Positions 9,787 to 19,958 of a stretch of 64,000 nt of DNA are shown piece by piece. The translations under genes were made by a program, and so were the position numbers. Source of the stretch: Splendidivirga corallicola. GTDB lineage: Bacteria; Bacteroidota; Bacteroidia; Cytophagales; Cyclobacteriaceae. Numbering within the stretch: position 1 is the first letter of the stretch; each line of letters opens with the position of its first letter. The notes beneath the pieces are model-generated. The model was not told the origin of the DNA. It worked only from the letters and a program-made list of their open reading frames with translations, and did not search any database. The stretch is from the NCBI GenBank assembly GCA_030442035.1, contig JAUJEA010000002.1:248001-312000 (forward strand), in the 5' to 3' direction.

Positions 9787-11546
9787 TGGAAAATTTAGCT
9801 ACGAGCATCGCGGAATATGTATACGGTTTGGTGACTGTTGACTTCCTGATCTTGTTAGGTATAAAGTCCACCATTTTATTAGTTGCAGTTTTTCTGATTG
9901 TATTTAGGCTAAAGAAATTTTCCCCTCGAATTCTTCATATCATATGGACAATTGCATTTGTGGCATTATTGGCCATGCCTCTCATTCCGGATAATTTGTC
10001 TATATGGAAGTTACCTATCCTGGATACACAAACTGAAGCTGTAGATGATAATGTTCCTACTGAGAACGTACGAGATCAAAAAGCCACTGTAAATGCCTTA
10101 AGAGATTTTTATAGGGATGAGGTTTCAAGTCCTTATATAGTATTTTCCGAACAACCAGCCGATCAATCCATTTCCAAGAATGGTACACCTCCTGCTTGGA
10201 TGATCTGGAGTACGTTTATATGGCTATTGGGATCACTGTTATTATTGACTTTTTTAATCATTGAAAACATATGGTTAAAATTAGTTTCTCAAACGAGAAA
10301 CAATTTCAGACATGCGGACTGGCCCAAAATATTAAATGAATATCAGAAGCTCCTATGTATAAATCAATCTGTCCGAATTGTTCAGAGCCGCCATGTCTCG
10401 GTTCCACTCACAATAGGAGCTTTAAAGCCAGTCATAATTTTACCTTCAAAAGCCAAGGGATGGACCAAGGACAGATTGAAAATTGTATTGCTACATGAAC
10501 TTGCCCATATCAAGCGATTAGACTATACAACCAATTTTGTTGTAAACCTGGTTTGCCTTATTTATTGGTTCAATCCGGTCATATGGTTTGCCGCATATCT
10601 CCAGAGAATCGAAAGGGAGCGAGCCTGTGATGATATAGTACTTGAAAATGAAGTAAGTCCTGTTTACTATGCAAAACAAATTGTTGAGATTGCCGAAGAA
10701 AATAACCGATCCGGACAAAGCTTTGTCAAAAGACAGGTAGCCATGTCAAAGCACCACGATCTCAAAAACAGAATCGTATCAATTCTTCAAAGAAATGAAT
10801 GTCCTCCTTTGTCAAATCGATCCAAGGCTATATTGACAACTTGTTTTGTTTTTTTATTAACAGGATTGACTTCATTTAATTTTTCAGGGGAAGAAACAGC
10901 AGCTTTTTCGAATGATGCAGCCAACGTGCCTGTGAGTGCATTCATCTCAAATTTAAAACATGATGATCCTCTTATAAGGCTTGAAGCAGCTCAGGAATTA
11001 AATAGGGTCTACAATAAGCAAATTATAAAACCACTGCTGGTCGCTTTGGAAAGGGAAAAAAATCCTGAAATAGTGGAAAGTATTATTCTTGCTCTTGGGA
11101 AATTTGGTATGGATAGAACTTTTTATACTATTGCCTCGAAATGGAACCATCCTGATCCCAATGTACAGGCAGCCGTTCTGCTTTCTTTGGGTCAAATCAG
11201 TTGCTTTCCTTCCTATCTGCTTATTGAAGAAAGCAAAAAAAGTAACCATCCGGGAGTCAGGGAAGTAGCAATCAAGGTACTTCAAAAGGTTAATCACAAA
11301 AAATTAAAAAGATCCATCCATGATTTCGCAAATATCATGCAGACTGGTGACCTGAGCAGAAGAAAAAGCGTAGCCAGGTCATTGTCTCAAATTCACGGAT
11401 CTGACATCATCAGCCATTTGGCAAGGTTATATTCTAACCAAAGTGTCGCATCTACACAAATCGTTGGAAATCGATTAAAAAGAATGGCAAGGGCTAATGA
11501 CTTTTCCTCCTTGCAGCATGTAGTTATATCAAGTTCAGAAGAGTGA
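9786..11546 (+). CDS. BlaR1-type M56 membrane metallopeptidase with C-terminal HEAT repeats
   Basis: Membrane protein of 586 residues. Several helices in the first 180 residues (LLGIKSTILLVAVFLIVFR, ILHIIWTIAFVALLAMPLI, STFIWLLGSLLLLTFLIIE) precede the M56 zinc site HELAHIKRLD (about residues 239-248) and a further membrane segment before ERERACDD. A last hydrophobic segment (AILTTCFVFLLTGLTSF) leads to a C-terminal region of HEAT-like repeats (HDDPLIRLEAAQELN, NPEIVESIILALGKFG, DPNVQAAVLLSLGQI). Canonical BlaR1 instead carries a penicillin-binding sensor there, so the signal sensed is probably different, possibly a protein or peptide. It is translationally coupled to the repressor gene. Confidence 0.88.
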   Translation: MENLATSIAEYVYGLVTVDFLILLGIKSTILLVAVFLIVFRLKKFSPRILHIIWTIAFVALLAMPLIPDNLSIWKLPILDTQTEAVDDNVPTENVRDQKATVNALRDFYRDEVSSPYIVFSEQPADQSISKNGTPPAWMIWSTFIWLLGSLLLLTFLIIENIWLKLVSQTRNNFRHADWPKILNEYQKLLCINQSVRIVQSRHVSVPLTIGALKPVIILPSKAKGWTKDRLKIVLLHELAHIKRLDYTTNFVVNLVCLIYWFNPVIWFAAYLQRIERERACDDIVLENEVSPVYYAKQIVEIAEENNRSGQSFVKRQVAMSKHHDLKNRIVSILQRNECPPLSNRSKAILTTCFVFLLTGLTSFNFSGEETAAFSNDAANVPVSAFISNLKHDDPLIRLEAAQELNRVYNKQIIKPLLVALEREKNPEIVESIILALGKFGMDRTFYTIASKWNHPDPNVQAAVLLSLGQISCFPSYLLIEESKKSNHPGVREVAIKVLQKVNHKKLKRSIHDFANIMQTGDLSRRKSVARSLSQIHGSDIISHLARLYSNQSVASTQIVGNRLKRMARANDFSSLQHVVISSSEE

Positions 11547-11593
11547 ATCCAAAACAATGAAATTTTCAAATGAAATATAACTGTGATTCCAAA

Positions 11594-11609
11594 TGCTAAA
11601 AAATTAGCA
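11594..11609. promoter_or_regulatory. Palindromic operator, copy 3, in front of the prolyl oligopeptidase gene
   Basis: An exact copy of the 16-base operator at 9371, lying 25 bases before the ATG at 11634. It falls inside the upstream GTG extension of the open frame, which supports 11634 as the real start and places the peptidase gene under the BlaI-type repressor. Confidence 0.8.
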
Positions 11610-11633
11610 ATAAATAAATTTAAACTAAAGACA

Positions 11634-13802
11634 ATGATACCTCAACACACTCAAATTAAAGTCCTGCCAATCATATTGATTATACTTGCGGTGATTTTTA
11701 GCACTGCTTTTTATAAGGACAAATTAGAATATCCAAAAGCTCAAAGAACAGATCATAAAGATGTATATCATGGCAAAACCATTTACGATCCATATCGCTG
11801 GATGGAAGCCATGAACGATACTGTAACACAAAATTGGGTAAAAGCTCAGGAGAATCTATTGACAAAATACCTTGATCAATCAACAGTTGAGCGTATACAA
11901 AGGAGGTTATCCGATCTTGGAAAAACGGGTAAAGCCTATGGCCCACCGACCAAACGAGGCCATCGTTATTTCTACACCATTGCCGATCCACAATATGTGC
12001 AATCCAGATTATTCAGGCAGGATGGTTTGCAAGGAAAAAAAGAATTATTGTTTGATCCTAATGTCCTATTCAAAGATGATAATAATCGTGTAAGAACTTA
12101 TTCCTTCGATCCCGAGGGTAAACTAATGGCCATTAATTATGCTGAGGGACAATCCAGGTGGGGTTGGATGAAAATAATGCATATTGAAAACGGTGAATTT
12201 GAAGAAGAGGAACTAACCGGGATAGGAACCACGGCTATAGCATGGTCACCTGATAAAAAGGGCTTTTATTATGTAAAATATGGAGATACCGGAGAGCTCA
12301 ATTCCGGAGGTGAAGTTAAATCAGAAATATGCTTTCATAAAATAGGATCCCCCCAATCAGCAGACCAGACCTTAGCGATAAATCCTACCAGTCCGGATCA
12401 ACTTTATAGTCTGAAAATCTCGCCGGATAGCAAATATTTGATCATTACCATTTTTAAAGGAAGTGGTAACAAAAGCATGATCTATTATAAAGATCTTACT
12501 TCTCAAAATAATGAGGTAAAAGCATTGATAGAAAAAAATGAAAACAGCTATACCTATTTGGGAAGTAAAGGGAAAAGATTCTGGTTTTATACAGACCGTT
12601 CTGCACCCAATGGTAAAATCATCTCAATGCGCATTGATCAGCCACAACCAGAAAATTGGAAGACCATTGTGGAAGAAAGCGATGCCGTAATGGCAGGAGG
12701 AAGTTCTGCCGGAGGCAATGCCATCAGTATGATTACAGACTATCTTGTTGTTTTGGTGAGAAAGGATACGAGGTCGTTCATTCGGTCATATGATCTGGAG
12801 GGTGTTTTAAAAAATGAACTGGCCGTCAATACCGGATGGATTGGATCCGGTATTGCTGGAAATTACGTAGATCCCGAAGCCTGGTTTACACTCAATACAT
12901 TTACAGAACCTTCCACAGTCTATCGTTTGGATCTAAAAACAGGCAGACATGAACCTTTTGTTAAAAGAAAATTGCTCATCGATCAGGAAGATTACGTAAC
13001 AAAACATGTCTTCTACAAAAGCAAGGATGGCACACAGGTTCCACTATTCATTGCACATAAAAAAAATATTAGTCTTAGCGGCAACAATCCATTATTCATG
13101 TATGGTTATGGATTTGGTGGATGGGTCGCTGTGCCCTGGTATCAGCCGCATATGTTGGCGTGGTTAGATATGGGAGGTGTTTATGCCATGCCGGGAATCC
13201 GTGGCGGAGGTGAATATGGGGAAGAATGGAGAAAAGCAGGAATTTTATTAAATCGTCAAAATGCTATTGACGATTATGTTGCCGCTGCCGAATGGCTTGT
13301 AAAGGAAGGTTATACATCGTCAAAAAAAATTGTAGCCAACGGATGGAGTGCCAGTGGTTCACTTGCCGCTACTGCGGTCATGCAGCGACCTGAGCTTTTT
13401 GGTGTTGGGATGATCGGGATCCCTACACTGGATATGTTACGCTACAGAGAACATACACCATTTAAAAATTGGACGCGCGGTTTTGGTTCTCCCGATATTC
13501 CCGAAGAATTTGATGCGCTTTATGCTTATTCCCCATATCATAACATAAAAAAGGGAAAATGCTACCCACCTATGCTCATAACAGTAGGTGAAAAAGATCA
13601 GGTAGCACCTCCGTTTCATGGATATAAATTTGTAGCAGCTATGCAATACAATCAACCCTGCAATGAACCTGTTTTATTAAAAACTATTTGGAGTGCAGGC
13701 CACAGCTTCGGTGTCAGTTCTCAACAAACCTATGAGACACAAGCCCAAGAGCTGGCATTTCTGTCTAAAGTATTGGACATTAACATCTCTGAGAACTTTT
13801 AG
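11634..13802 (+). CDS. S9A prolyl oligopeptidase
   Basis: Serine peptidase of about 720 residues. After a hydrophobic N-terminus (VLPIILIILAVIFSTAF, signal peptide or anchor) comes the family hallmark YHGKTIYDPYRWME, then a beta-propeller and a C-terminal alpha/beta-hydrolase domain. The nucleophile Ser is in NGWSASGSLAA, the acid in GEKDQVAPPFHG and the His in SAGHSFG. It cleaves short peptides after proline, here probably in the periplasm. The 16-base operator just upstream is identical to that of the BlaI-type repressor, so these three genes form a regulon. An in-frame GTG at 11583 is less likely because the operator would then be coding. Confidence 0.92.
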   Translation: MIPQHTQIKVLPIILIILAVIFSTAFYKDKLEYPKAQRTDHKDVYHGKTIYDPYRWMEAMNDTVTQNWVKAQENLLTKYLDQSTVERIQRRLSDLGKTGKAYGPPTKRGHRYFYTIADPQYVQSRLFRQDGLQGKKELLFDPNVLFKDDNNRVRTYSFDPEGKLMAINYAEGQSRWGWMKIMHIENGEFEEEELTGIGTTAIAWSPDKKGFYYVKYGDTGELNSGGEVKSEICFHKIGSPQSADQTLAINPTSPDQLYSLKISPDSKYLIITIFKGSGNKSMIYYKDLTSQNNEVKALIEKNENSYTYLGSKGKRFWFYTDRSAPNGKIISMRIDQPQPENWKTIVEESDAVMAGGSSAGGNAISMITDYLVVLVRKDTRSFIRSYDLEGVLKNELAVNTGWIGSGIAGNYVDPEAWFTLNTFTEPSTVYRLDLKTGRHEPFVKRKLLIDQEDYVTKHVFYKSKDGTQVPLFIAHKKNISLSGNNPLFMYGYGFGGWVAVPWYQPHMLAWLDMGGVYAMPGIRGGGEYGEEWRKAGILLNRQNAIDDYVAAAEWLVKEGYTSSKKIVANGWSASGSLAATAVMQRPELFGVGMIGIPTLDMLRYREHTPFKNWTRGFGSPDIPEEFDALYAYSPYHNIKKGKCYPPMLITVGEKDQVAPPFHGYKFVAAMQYNQPCNEPVLLKTIWSAGHSFGVSSQQTYETQAQELAFLSKVLDINISENF

Positions 13803-14695
13803 TTTTAACATCAGTGATCAGGAGGAAATCTTGGGGAATAGAGCGAGTATGGTAATTTTGAGTTATGAATTATGAATAAATTACGAATTTCAAATGAGGA
13901 ATTACGATTAGTGACAGAACTTCAACACTTAAATACATCAACACCTCAACACAATTTCAGGGTACCGATGTCAGACACCTTGATGGTGTCAGTACATCTT
14001 GTTTGATCGAAGTGACTGTTGAATTCTAAATGAGTTACGAATGACAAATTACCATTGCTACGAAACTTTAACACTTCAACGCCTCAGATCTTTATAGGAT
14101 AGCTGTCAGCTATCAGCTTATTAAAGGATAGATTCTCAACAAAACTGATCGTTAAAACCAGAAGTTTGATTGTTCAAAAAAAACCATCGCTAAAACCAGT
14201 GTTCAATCATACTGTAAATGTATCAACACGCCTTCAGTTTGCTCTTTCTTTCACAAATACAGCCAATAATATTGACATTATTCTTTAAATCGGAATGAAA
14301 TAAATTTTCGAGAAAAATGTAGCGTAAAAAACAAACCCCTTATAAGGAGATGAACCGCTCAAAACCAGGCGGTTAAGAACGGTTCCCTTTCAACCAGCTA
14401 TGGAAAGAAATGTGTACAAATATATATACTTTTTGCCTATAAAGTAACCGTATTGCAATTTTTTTTTCAAGAGCTTTAAGTAGAAAATTTTGTATTTAAT
14501 TGATTTTCAAATATTTATAATTTTCATTTTTAACAGTTTTCGGGAATGCCTTTTTTGATTGATTTCATCGTCAATTTTATTGACTCACAGCATTTTTCTA
14601 CACCGAACGTTTTGACTATACCATGCAACAAAATGAAGTGATTAACTTTCCAGCATTGATCAAAAACAAAATATCAAATTCAAACTTTCAGATCA
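13803..14695. other. Long intergenic region with a hairpin
   Basis: Nearly 900 bases between convergent genes. It holds repetitive AT-rich text with recurring phrases such as GAATTACGA and CTTCAACACTT, the stem-loop at 13967 and no frame with coding character. The repetition suggests an intergenic repeat family rather than a lost gene. Confidence 0.5.
13967..13998. repeat. Two-step stem-loop
   Basis: GATGT and ACATC close an outer stem and GACACC and GGTGTC an inner stem around a 5-base loop. It is not followed by a T-run on either strand, so it looks like a repeat-type hairpin rather than a classical terminator, though it could serve the upstream peptidase gene. Confidence 0.5.
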
Positions 14696-15658
14696 CTAGT
14701 TTCTGCTAATTTGGCTTGTATCCAATCTGGTACCATTTCCACTGACTGCTGCTACATTGAAAAAACCAACAACTTTTTTATTAGAACCTGTTGTCATATT
14801 CCGGATGTTACTCGGTACGTTGCTTAAAGGTTGGGAGAATAATTCGGCAAAACCACCCGGACGATTTGTTTGGATCTGCACTTCTGTCAAAAACTGATAT
14901 GCCTCTTCGGTAATTGAATGGAGCTCTACATAAACAGAATCATTATTTGCATATGGCGCAAGAAAACCCCCGTCGCCATCCTCATCAAGTGGATTAATGG
15001 CCTCTCGAATTGGTGGAATAAAAATGAGCCCGTCCGTATTTCCTCCTCTGAATCCGGCATCAAAAGCAATTACCAATTCGGAGGGCTTGCTCAGAAACTC
15101 ACCATTTTTATAAGTCTTTATCCAATAGGTATCACCAAGTCCCTCTGGATCCCTGGCCCAGAATGAGGCTGAATATCTATCGGGAAAACCAAATTCGGCT
15201 TCTTCAAATGTGAACGTTACACTGTCTATGGGAGGCACACGATTCATAACCGAACTGGCTTCGTAGGTCTCCCCATCATGCTCAACACGTAAAGTGAAGG
15301 CATTTCCGATTTCACCTAAAGCTTCTCCGTTAAAAGGCTGCCAGACATATTCCCCATTTTCCTGTTCGGCAAACGTAAACTCATTGTTCTCATTGTCTAT
15401 AACCGAAACCACAGCATTCTGCACCCCAACCAGTTGACTATTGTTAAAATAAGGTTGAGACATGGTAAGCCTGATGGTTTGAGGACCTTCCTGATTTGTT
15501 AGCCAGGCATCCACAACCATCACGGATGGTGCATCATCCAGGTTTGGAGTAATCTCATCTTCACAACCGAAATGAATGGATAACAGGCTCAAAACAGTCA
15601 GTTTTAAAATAAGTCTTTTTGTTTTATTGATAGTTGAAGTCATCTCTTTGTATTTCAT
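14696..15658 (-). CDS. DUF4249 lipoprotein
   Basis: Lipoprotein of 320 residues with a signal ending at the Cys of SIHFGCEDE. It carries the DUF4249 pattern (VVDAWLTNQEGPQTIRLT, an immunoglobulin-like first half, a YWIKTY motif and a late Pro/Gly-rich part). DUF4249 genes nearly always follow a TonB receptor gene in Bacteroidota, as here with a 23-base gap, so it is probably the surface partner of that receptor. Its biochemical role is unknown. Confidence 0.87.
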   Translation of the reverse strand: MKYKEMTSTINKTKRLILKLTVLSLLSIHFGCEDEITPNLDDAPSVMVVDAWLTNQEGPQTIRLTMSQPYFNNSQLVGVQNAVVSVIDNENNEFTFAEQENGEYVWQPFNGEALGEIGNAFTLRVEHDGETYEASSVMNRVPPIDSVTFTFEEAEFGFPDRYSASFWARDPEGLGDTYWIKTYKNGEFLSKPSELVIAFDAGFRGGNTDGLIFIPPIREAINPLDEDGDGGFLAPYANNDSVYVELHSITEEAYQFLTEVQIQTNRPGGFAELFSQPLSNVPSNIRNMTTGSNKKVVGFFNVAAVSGNGTRLDTSQISRN

Positions 15659-15681
15659 AAATTCTGAAAATTCCTGATTAA

Positions 15682-18126
15682 TTAGAACTTAAAATTATAG
15701 GACACTGAAGGTATAAAACTTCCAATTATTGATAGCTGGGTGGCCTGGGTACGAATTGGTTCGCCCCCAACCAGACTATCATCATCCTGGGAGAAGTAGA
15801 TGGAGAATGGATTCTTTCTACTGTACAAATTATAAATACCAAACACCCAATAATCTTCATTCTTTCTTACTTTTCCTTTGCGCATCTTTTTACCCTGTAA
15901 AGTAGCAGAAATGTCCAGTCTGTGAAATGCGGGTATTCTTGTATTGTTCCTTGATCCGGAATAATTGTAAGGGATCACGTAATCCTGTATCTGGAATCTT
16001 GAAGTCGGAAAGGTTGTTGGTGTTCCGCTTTTCAGGGTAAAATTGGCTGAGAAGGTCCAACGGTCATTCAGTTCATAAAAGCCTACTAATTTCAAATTAT
16101 GTGTCTGATCATAGCGTGTAGGATACCAATTACCTCCATTGATACCTTCTACTTGTAGTTCTGTTTTGCCCAATGTGTAACTTAACCAACCGTTGAACCT
16201 TCCTTTGTTTTTCTTTATGAAGAGTTCTAATCCATATGCTCTTCCATCTCCGGCCAACAGATCTCCTTCAATCAATTCATTGATCAACAAGTCCGCCCCG
16301 TCTATATAGTCAATTTGGTTTTGCGTCTTTCGATAATAAGCTTCAATGGATGTTTCAAAGTCATTATTGGGACCAAAGTTCTTAAAAAAACCTAATACCC
16401 ATTGATCACCAAGTTGCGGTTTTATATTGTTTGTACTTGGGGTCCAGATGTCCAATGGATTAGAGGCTGTAGTGTTAGAAACAAGATGAATGTATTGCGT
16501 TGTTCTATTGTAACTAGCTTTTATTGAACTGTTTGAGCTTAATTGGTATTTCAAAGAAAACCTTGGTTCAAGGTTGCTATAGCTTTGAATGGTTTCCCAC
16601 TCATCGGCCTGAAAGACCTGTGTGACATTTCTTCTTATACCGGGTTCCGGATTATCAAATTCGTAATAATCCGTGGGAGCGCCCAGGTAGCGGAAATTAG
16701 AAAGTCGCAAACCATATTGAAGGGTAATATTGGATCCGATCTGTTGGTCATTGGCTAAATAAAGCGCTGATTCCAGGGCCAGTTTTCGGTCGACACTTAC
16801 GTCCCTTCTTTCCCCATTACTAACTCCGACAGCATTGGCTGGTTCAAAATTGTATAAAAGCGCTTCCCCACCAAAACTAATTTCATTGTCAGAATTAAGA
16901 AAATAGGAGAATTCCGGTTTGAAATCAAAAGTGGTCACATTGGAGTTCCAGTCAAATCTGTCCATTTCATTTTCCCCAAAGGCTAACACATAATCGTAGT
17001 TGCTAAACAAGAAAGTAAAATTAGAAAACAAGCGATCATTAAATAGATGGTTCCACCTTAGGGTTGTTGTCTGATTCCCCCAGTTAAACCCCTGGTTCTC
17101 ATCAAATTTAAAATTGTCTCTCCCTAAATAGGCAGACAAATAAATTCGATTATTTTTATTGATATTATAGTTTGTTTTGAAGGTAAGGTCATAAAAGTTG
17201 AGTGCAGCACCATCATCCAGCGCATCTGTGAATACCTTGGCAAATACATCTGCATAGGAACGGCGGGCTGCAAAAATAAATGACGCTTTATCTTTAGCAA
17301 TAGGTCCTTCAAGGGTTAACCTGCTAAAGACAGAACCTATCCCCCCCTGCGCAGCAAACGCTTTACTATTGCCTTCTTTCATCCTCACATCAAGTATTGA
17401 CGCAATTCTACCTCCATAATTGGCGGGTATGCCACCCTTTATGAGTTTCACATCTTTAACCGCATCCGGATTAAAAACAGAGAAGAAGCCCAACAAATGT
17501 GAAGAGTTGTAAACAGGCGCTTCATCAAGTAATATCAAATTTTGGCTGGTGCTCCCACCCCTCACATTGAAACCGGAAGCCCCTTCCCCAACTGTTGAAA
17601 CACCCGGAAGTAACTGGATGCTTTTGATAATATCAGCTTCTCCAAAAAAGGGAGGAAGCTTCTGAATAGTTTTTATATCCAGTTTATTCACACTCATTTC
17701 AATGCTTGTGACATTGGCATCTTCCGGATCGGCCTGGATAACTATTTCCTCCAGCTCCTGTTGTTCGGAGATCAATTCAATATCCACCTTCTGATTACCA
17801 CTAAGGTTTATTTCTTTCTCAAGGATATGATAACCCAAGTATCGATACTCCAAATGATAGGTACCTGGTGAGAGTGTTATGGAATAATAACCATAGTTGT
17901 TAGATACAGTACCATTCGCAATCTCCTTAACGAAAACCGTAACACCAATAAGAGATTCACCATTGCTCTGATCTTTGATATAGCCACTGACTGTATATTT
18001 ATCCTGGGCAAAGGTCTTTAACGTGGGTGTCAGAAACAGTATTAAGGTACTGATTAAAAATAGCCTGATACCTTTCCAGATCGCTACTTTGCCAAACAAC
18101 CAATCTTTATAAATCTGTTTTAACAT
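15682..18126 (-). CDS. TonB-dependent receptor paired with DUF4249
   Basis: Outer-membrane receptor of 814 residues. A signal sequence (LFLISTLILFLTPTLKTFAQ) leads to a carboxypeptidase-regulatory domain (YTVSGYIKDQSNGESLIG up to YRYLGYH), a plug (LPPFFGEADIIKSIQLLPG, GFNVRGGSTSQNLILLDEAP, ILDVRMKEGNSKAF) and a 22-strand-type barrel ending in SVSYNFKF, with the terminal Phe expected for Bam-mediated insertion. It heads a two-gene operon with the DUF4249 lipoprotein. The ligand is unknown; its position beside lipid-type hydrolases makes lipid or lipid-headgroup uptake one possibility (inference only). Confidence 0.9.
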   Translation of the reverse strand: MLKQIYKDWLFGKVAIWKGIRLFLISTLILFLTPTLKTFAQDKYTVSGYIKDQSNGESLIGVTVFVKEIANGTVSNNYGYYSITLSPGTYHLEYRYLGYHILEKEINLSGNQKVDIELISEQQELEEIVIQADPEDANVTSIEMSVNKLDIKTIQKLPPFFGEADIIKSIQLLPGVSTVGEGASGFNVRGGSTSQNLILLDEAPVYNSSHLLGFFSVFNPDAVKDVKLIKGGIPANYGGRIASILDVRMKEGNSKAFAAQGGIGSVFSRLTLEGPIAKDKASFIFAARRSYADVFAKVFTDALDDGAALNFYDLTFKTNYNINKNNRIYLSAYLGRDNFKFDENQGFNWGNQTTTLRWNHLFNDRLFSNFTFLFSNYDYVLAFGENEMDRFDWNSNVTTFDFKPEFSYFLNSDNEISFGGEALLYNFEPANAVGVSNGERRDVSVDRKLALESALYLANDQQIGSNITLQYGLRLSNFRYLGAPTDYYEFDNPEPGIRRNVTQVFQADEWETIQSYSNLEPRFSLKYQLSSNSSIKASYNRTTQYIHLVSNTTASNPLDIWTPSTNNIKPQLGDQWVLGFFKNFGPNNDFETSIEAYYRKTQNQIDYIDGADLLINELIEGDLLAGDGRAYGLELFIKKNKGRFNGWLSYTLGKTELQVEGINGGNWYPTRYDQTHNLKLVGFYELNDRWTFSANFTLKSGTPTTFPTSRFQIQDYVIPYNYSGSRNNTRIPAFHRLDISATLQGKKMRKGKVRKNEDYWVFGIYNLYSRKNPFSIYFSQDDDSLVGGEPIRTQATQLSIIGSFIPSVSYNFKF

Positions 18127-18463
18127 TTAGTATTTATTTGTTTTTATTTAACCAAAATGTAGTGCTTCGAGCTTACCGGACACTTAAAGGATAAGACGAA
18201 TACTCATATCATTTATTTTAATGAATTTTTCATAGCCATGGATGCCTCAAAGACACTTCTTAACATGTGTATGCGAAAGTTCAGCAATACTAACCAAACA
18301 CAACTAAAAATGTTTTGCTAATAGACAAAAAAGATCGGTATGGGTTTCTGATTATTGGTTATATTTTTTGGAAAATTTTTCCAATCATTCAAGAAAGCCT
18401 GGTTAACATTTCTTCCGATAACCCCGGGAACAGGAATTTATTGGGACAGGATTGGAGAGTGCA
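18127..18463. other. Intergenic region between the receptor and the ceramidase-like gene
   Basis: About 340 AT-rich bases upstream of the TonB receptor gene and downstream of the ceramidase-like gene. It presumably holds the receptor promoter. No repeat, RNA or coding signal was seen. Confidence 0.4.
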
Positions 18464-19807
18464 TTATATAAACGTTAATAAACGTTCTATTAATTCCACA
18501 AAATATTCGCCACAATTAGGTCCGTACCAATTCATTTCTCTTGTTTCCCTGTATTTAATTTCGTCATAGTAGTGCGCTGGTGTTACGTAACCTATATAAT
18601 TGCCATTGAAAGTGGTAATGATCAATGAAATACCGCGCTCCTTGCAAATTTTATCGAACATTGGATAGAACTCTCCTGACAGTTCTATTGGTAAACCGAT
18701 CAAAACAGTGTTTCCAATCCTCAGGCAGGAAATATAGGATGGGTGCTCTCCTACCAATGTCCTGAATAGCCAGGGTCTCAGCCGCCAATTGTTGGAAATT
18801 CGAAAGTGAGGTTCACGCAGATCAACCGGTAGTTGTACGAATTTCAAAGTTGTTACAGGTTGCATATCAATGCTGTCTTCCTGTTTCTTTATCAAATCAG
18901 TTAACTGCTTTGCGTATTGATCCATCTTTTCGTTCTCAAAGGGTCTCTCTCTTGCAGGACTATGACTACCCACTGTCCCGGCGGCAAAGCTTGAGAACTT
19001 TAATGAATCGATGGTTAAGAGATGTTCGACCAGTTTCCCGGGATAATCCGGAGAGAGTGCGTTCAGATCGGCATCAACGTAAGTGGCATGAGCAGAAAAA
19101 GTTGAAAAGATACCTTGTTCAAAATTTTCATTGCACATTTTCATTACCCTCAAATAAGCATCGATATAGGCTGTATGATCAATACGGTTATTAACAAAGC
19201 CCCTGGCAGCAATCTTTTTAAAGCCAGCACGAAAAGGAGTCATTTTATTAGTGGCCCGTTTCAAAGCTTCTAAAGTTCTTTGCTGCAATAACTTGATAAT
19301 CTCCTTCTCATAGCCACCTGCTACGACCTTCCCAAGTAAACCTTCCGACCAACCGCCATAGCCACTGTGCGTGTGGCTTGCCGTAAAATATACCTGCTCA
19401 ATTTTAAGATCTGAGGCTTTGATAGCTTCTCTTATTTTATCGGCTGTATAGGGATGAATGATCCAAAGATCATAACTAAGAAGTGCTACTTTTTGGTAAT
19501 GATTCTCCAATACAATGGCGCTTACCCATACGGAGTCAAGCACCTTTTCATAAGGTTTCTGATGGTTGCCGGTTAGTCTTACCGGTTCTTTAGGTGTGAT
19601 ATTAATCCTGGCCCATCCTACCTTTACACTATCCTCTTTCTGTTCCTGCAACCTTTCCCGTATGCTGTCAAGTCTGGAGATTGTATGTTGGTAAAAATCA
19701 GTTTCCTGGTAGGGAGTGCGGTCTACTCTTGTAATTAAAACCAGTCCTAATAACAATATCAGGATCAAGGCAATGAATGCTCTTTTAAAGAATTTACGAA
19801 TACGCAA
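18464..19807 (-). CDS. Neutral/alkaline ceramidase N-domain family protein
   Basis: A 447-residue protein with one N-terminal membrane or signal segment (AFIALILILLLGLVLIT). It matches the neutral ceramidase fold: VKVGWARINITPKEPVRLTG, a metal-site region YFTASHTHSGYGG (about residues 140-153), FSAHATYVD and a serine-containing AGTVGSHSPARERPF. True neutral ceramidases hydrolyse the amide of ceramide with a zinc ion but are about 650-700 residues long with an extra C-terminal domain. This shorter form is common in Bacteroidota and its substrate is not settled. It is a single gene on the edge of a run of secreted hydrolases. Confidence 0.75.
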   Translation of the reverse strand: MRIRKFFKRAFIALILILLLGLVLITRVDRTPYQETDFYQHTISRLDSIRERLQEQKEDSVKVGWARINITPKEPVRLTGNHQKPYEKVLDSVWVSAIVLENHYQKVALLSYDLWIIHPYTADKIREAIKASDLKIEQVYFTASHTHSGYGGWSEGLLGKVVAGGYEKEIIKLLQQRTLEALKRATNKMTPFRAGFKKIAARGFVNNRIDHTAYIDAYLRVMKMCNENFEQGIFSTFSAHATYVDADLNALSPDYPGKLVEHLLTIDSLKFSSFAAGTVGSHSPARERPFENEKMDQYAKQLTDLIKKQEDSIDMQPVTTLKFVQLPVDLREPHFRISNNWRLRPWLFRTLVGEHPSYISCLRIGNTVLIGLPIELSGEFYPMFDKICKERGISLIITTFNGNYIGYVTPAHYYDEIKYRETREMNWYGPNCGEYFVELIERLLTFI

Positions 19808-19958
19808 GATCTGTTCTTTTTTATAGCCGGCAAAATTACGATTTCGAATTTTCTAAGACAAAACTTTCAAGTAGCGCTTCAATAAAAAATTTTATTTATT
19901 TTCATTTCCAGTTTCTTTTTTTCATTCAATCAGGATCTGTTAGCCAGCGAGTGGTTTA

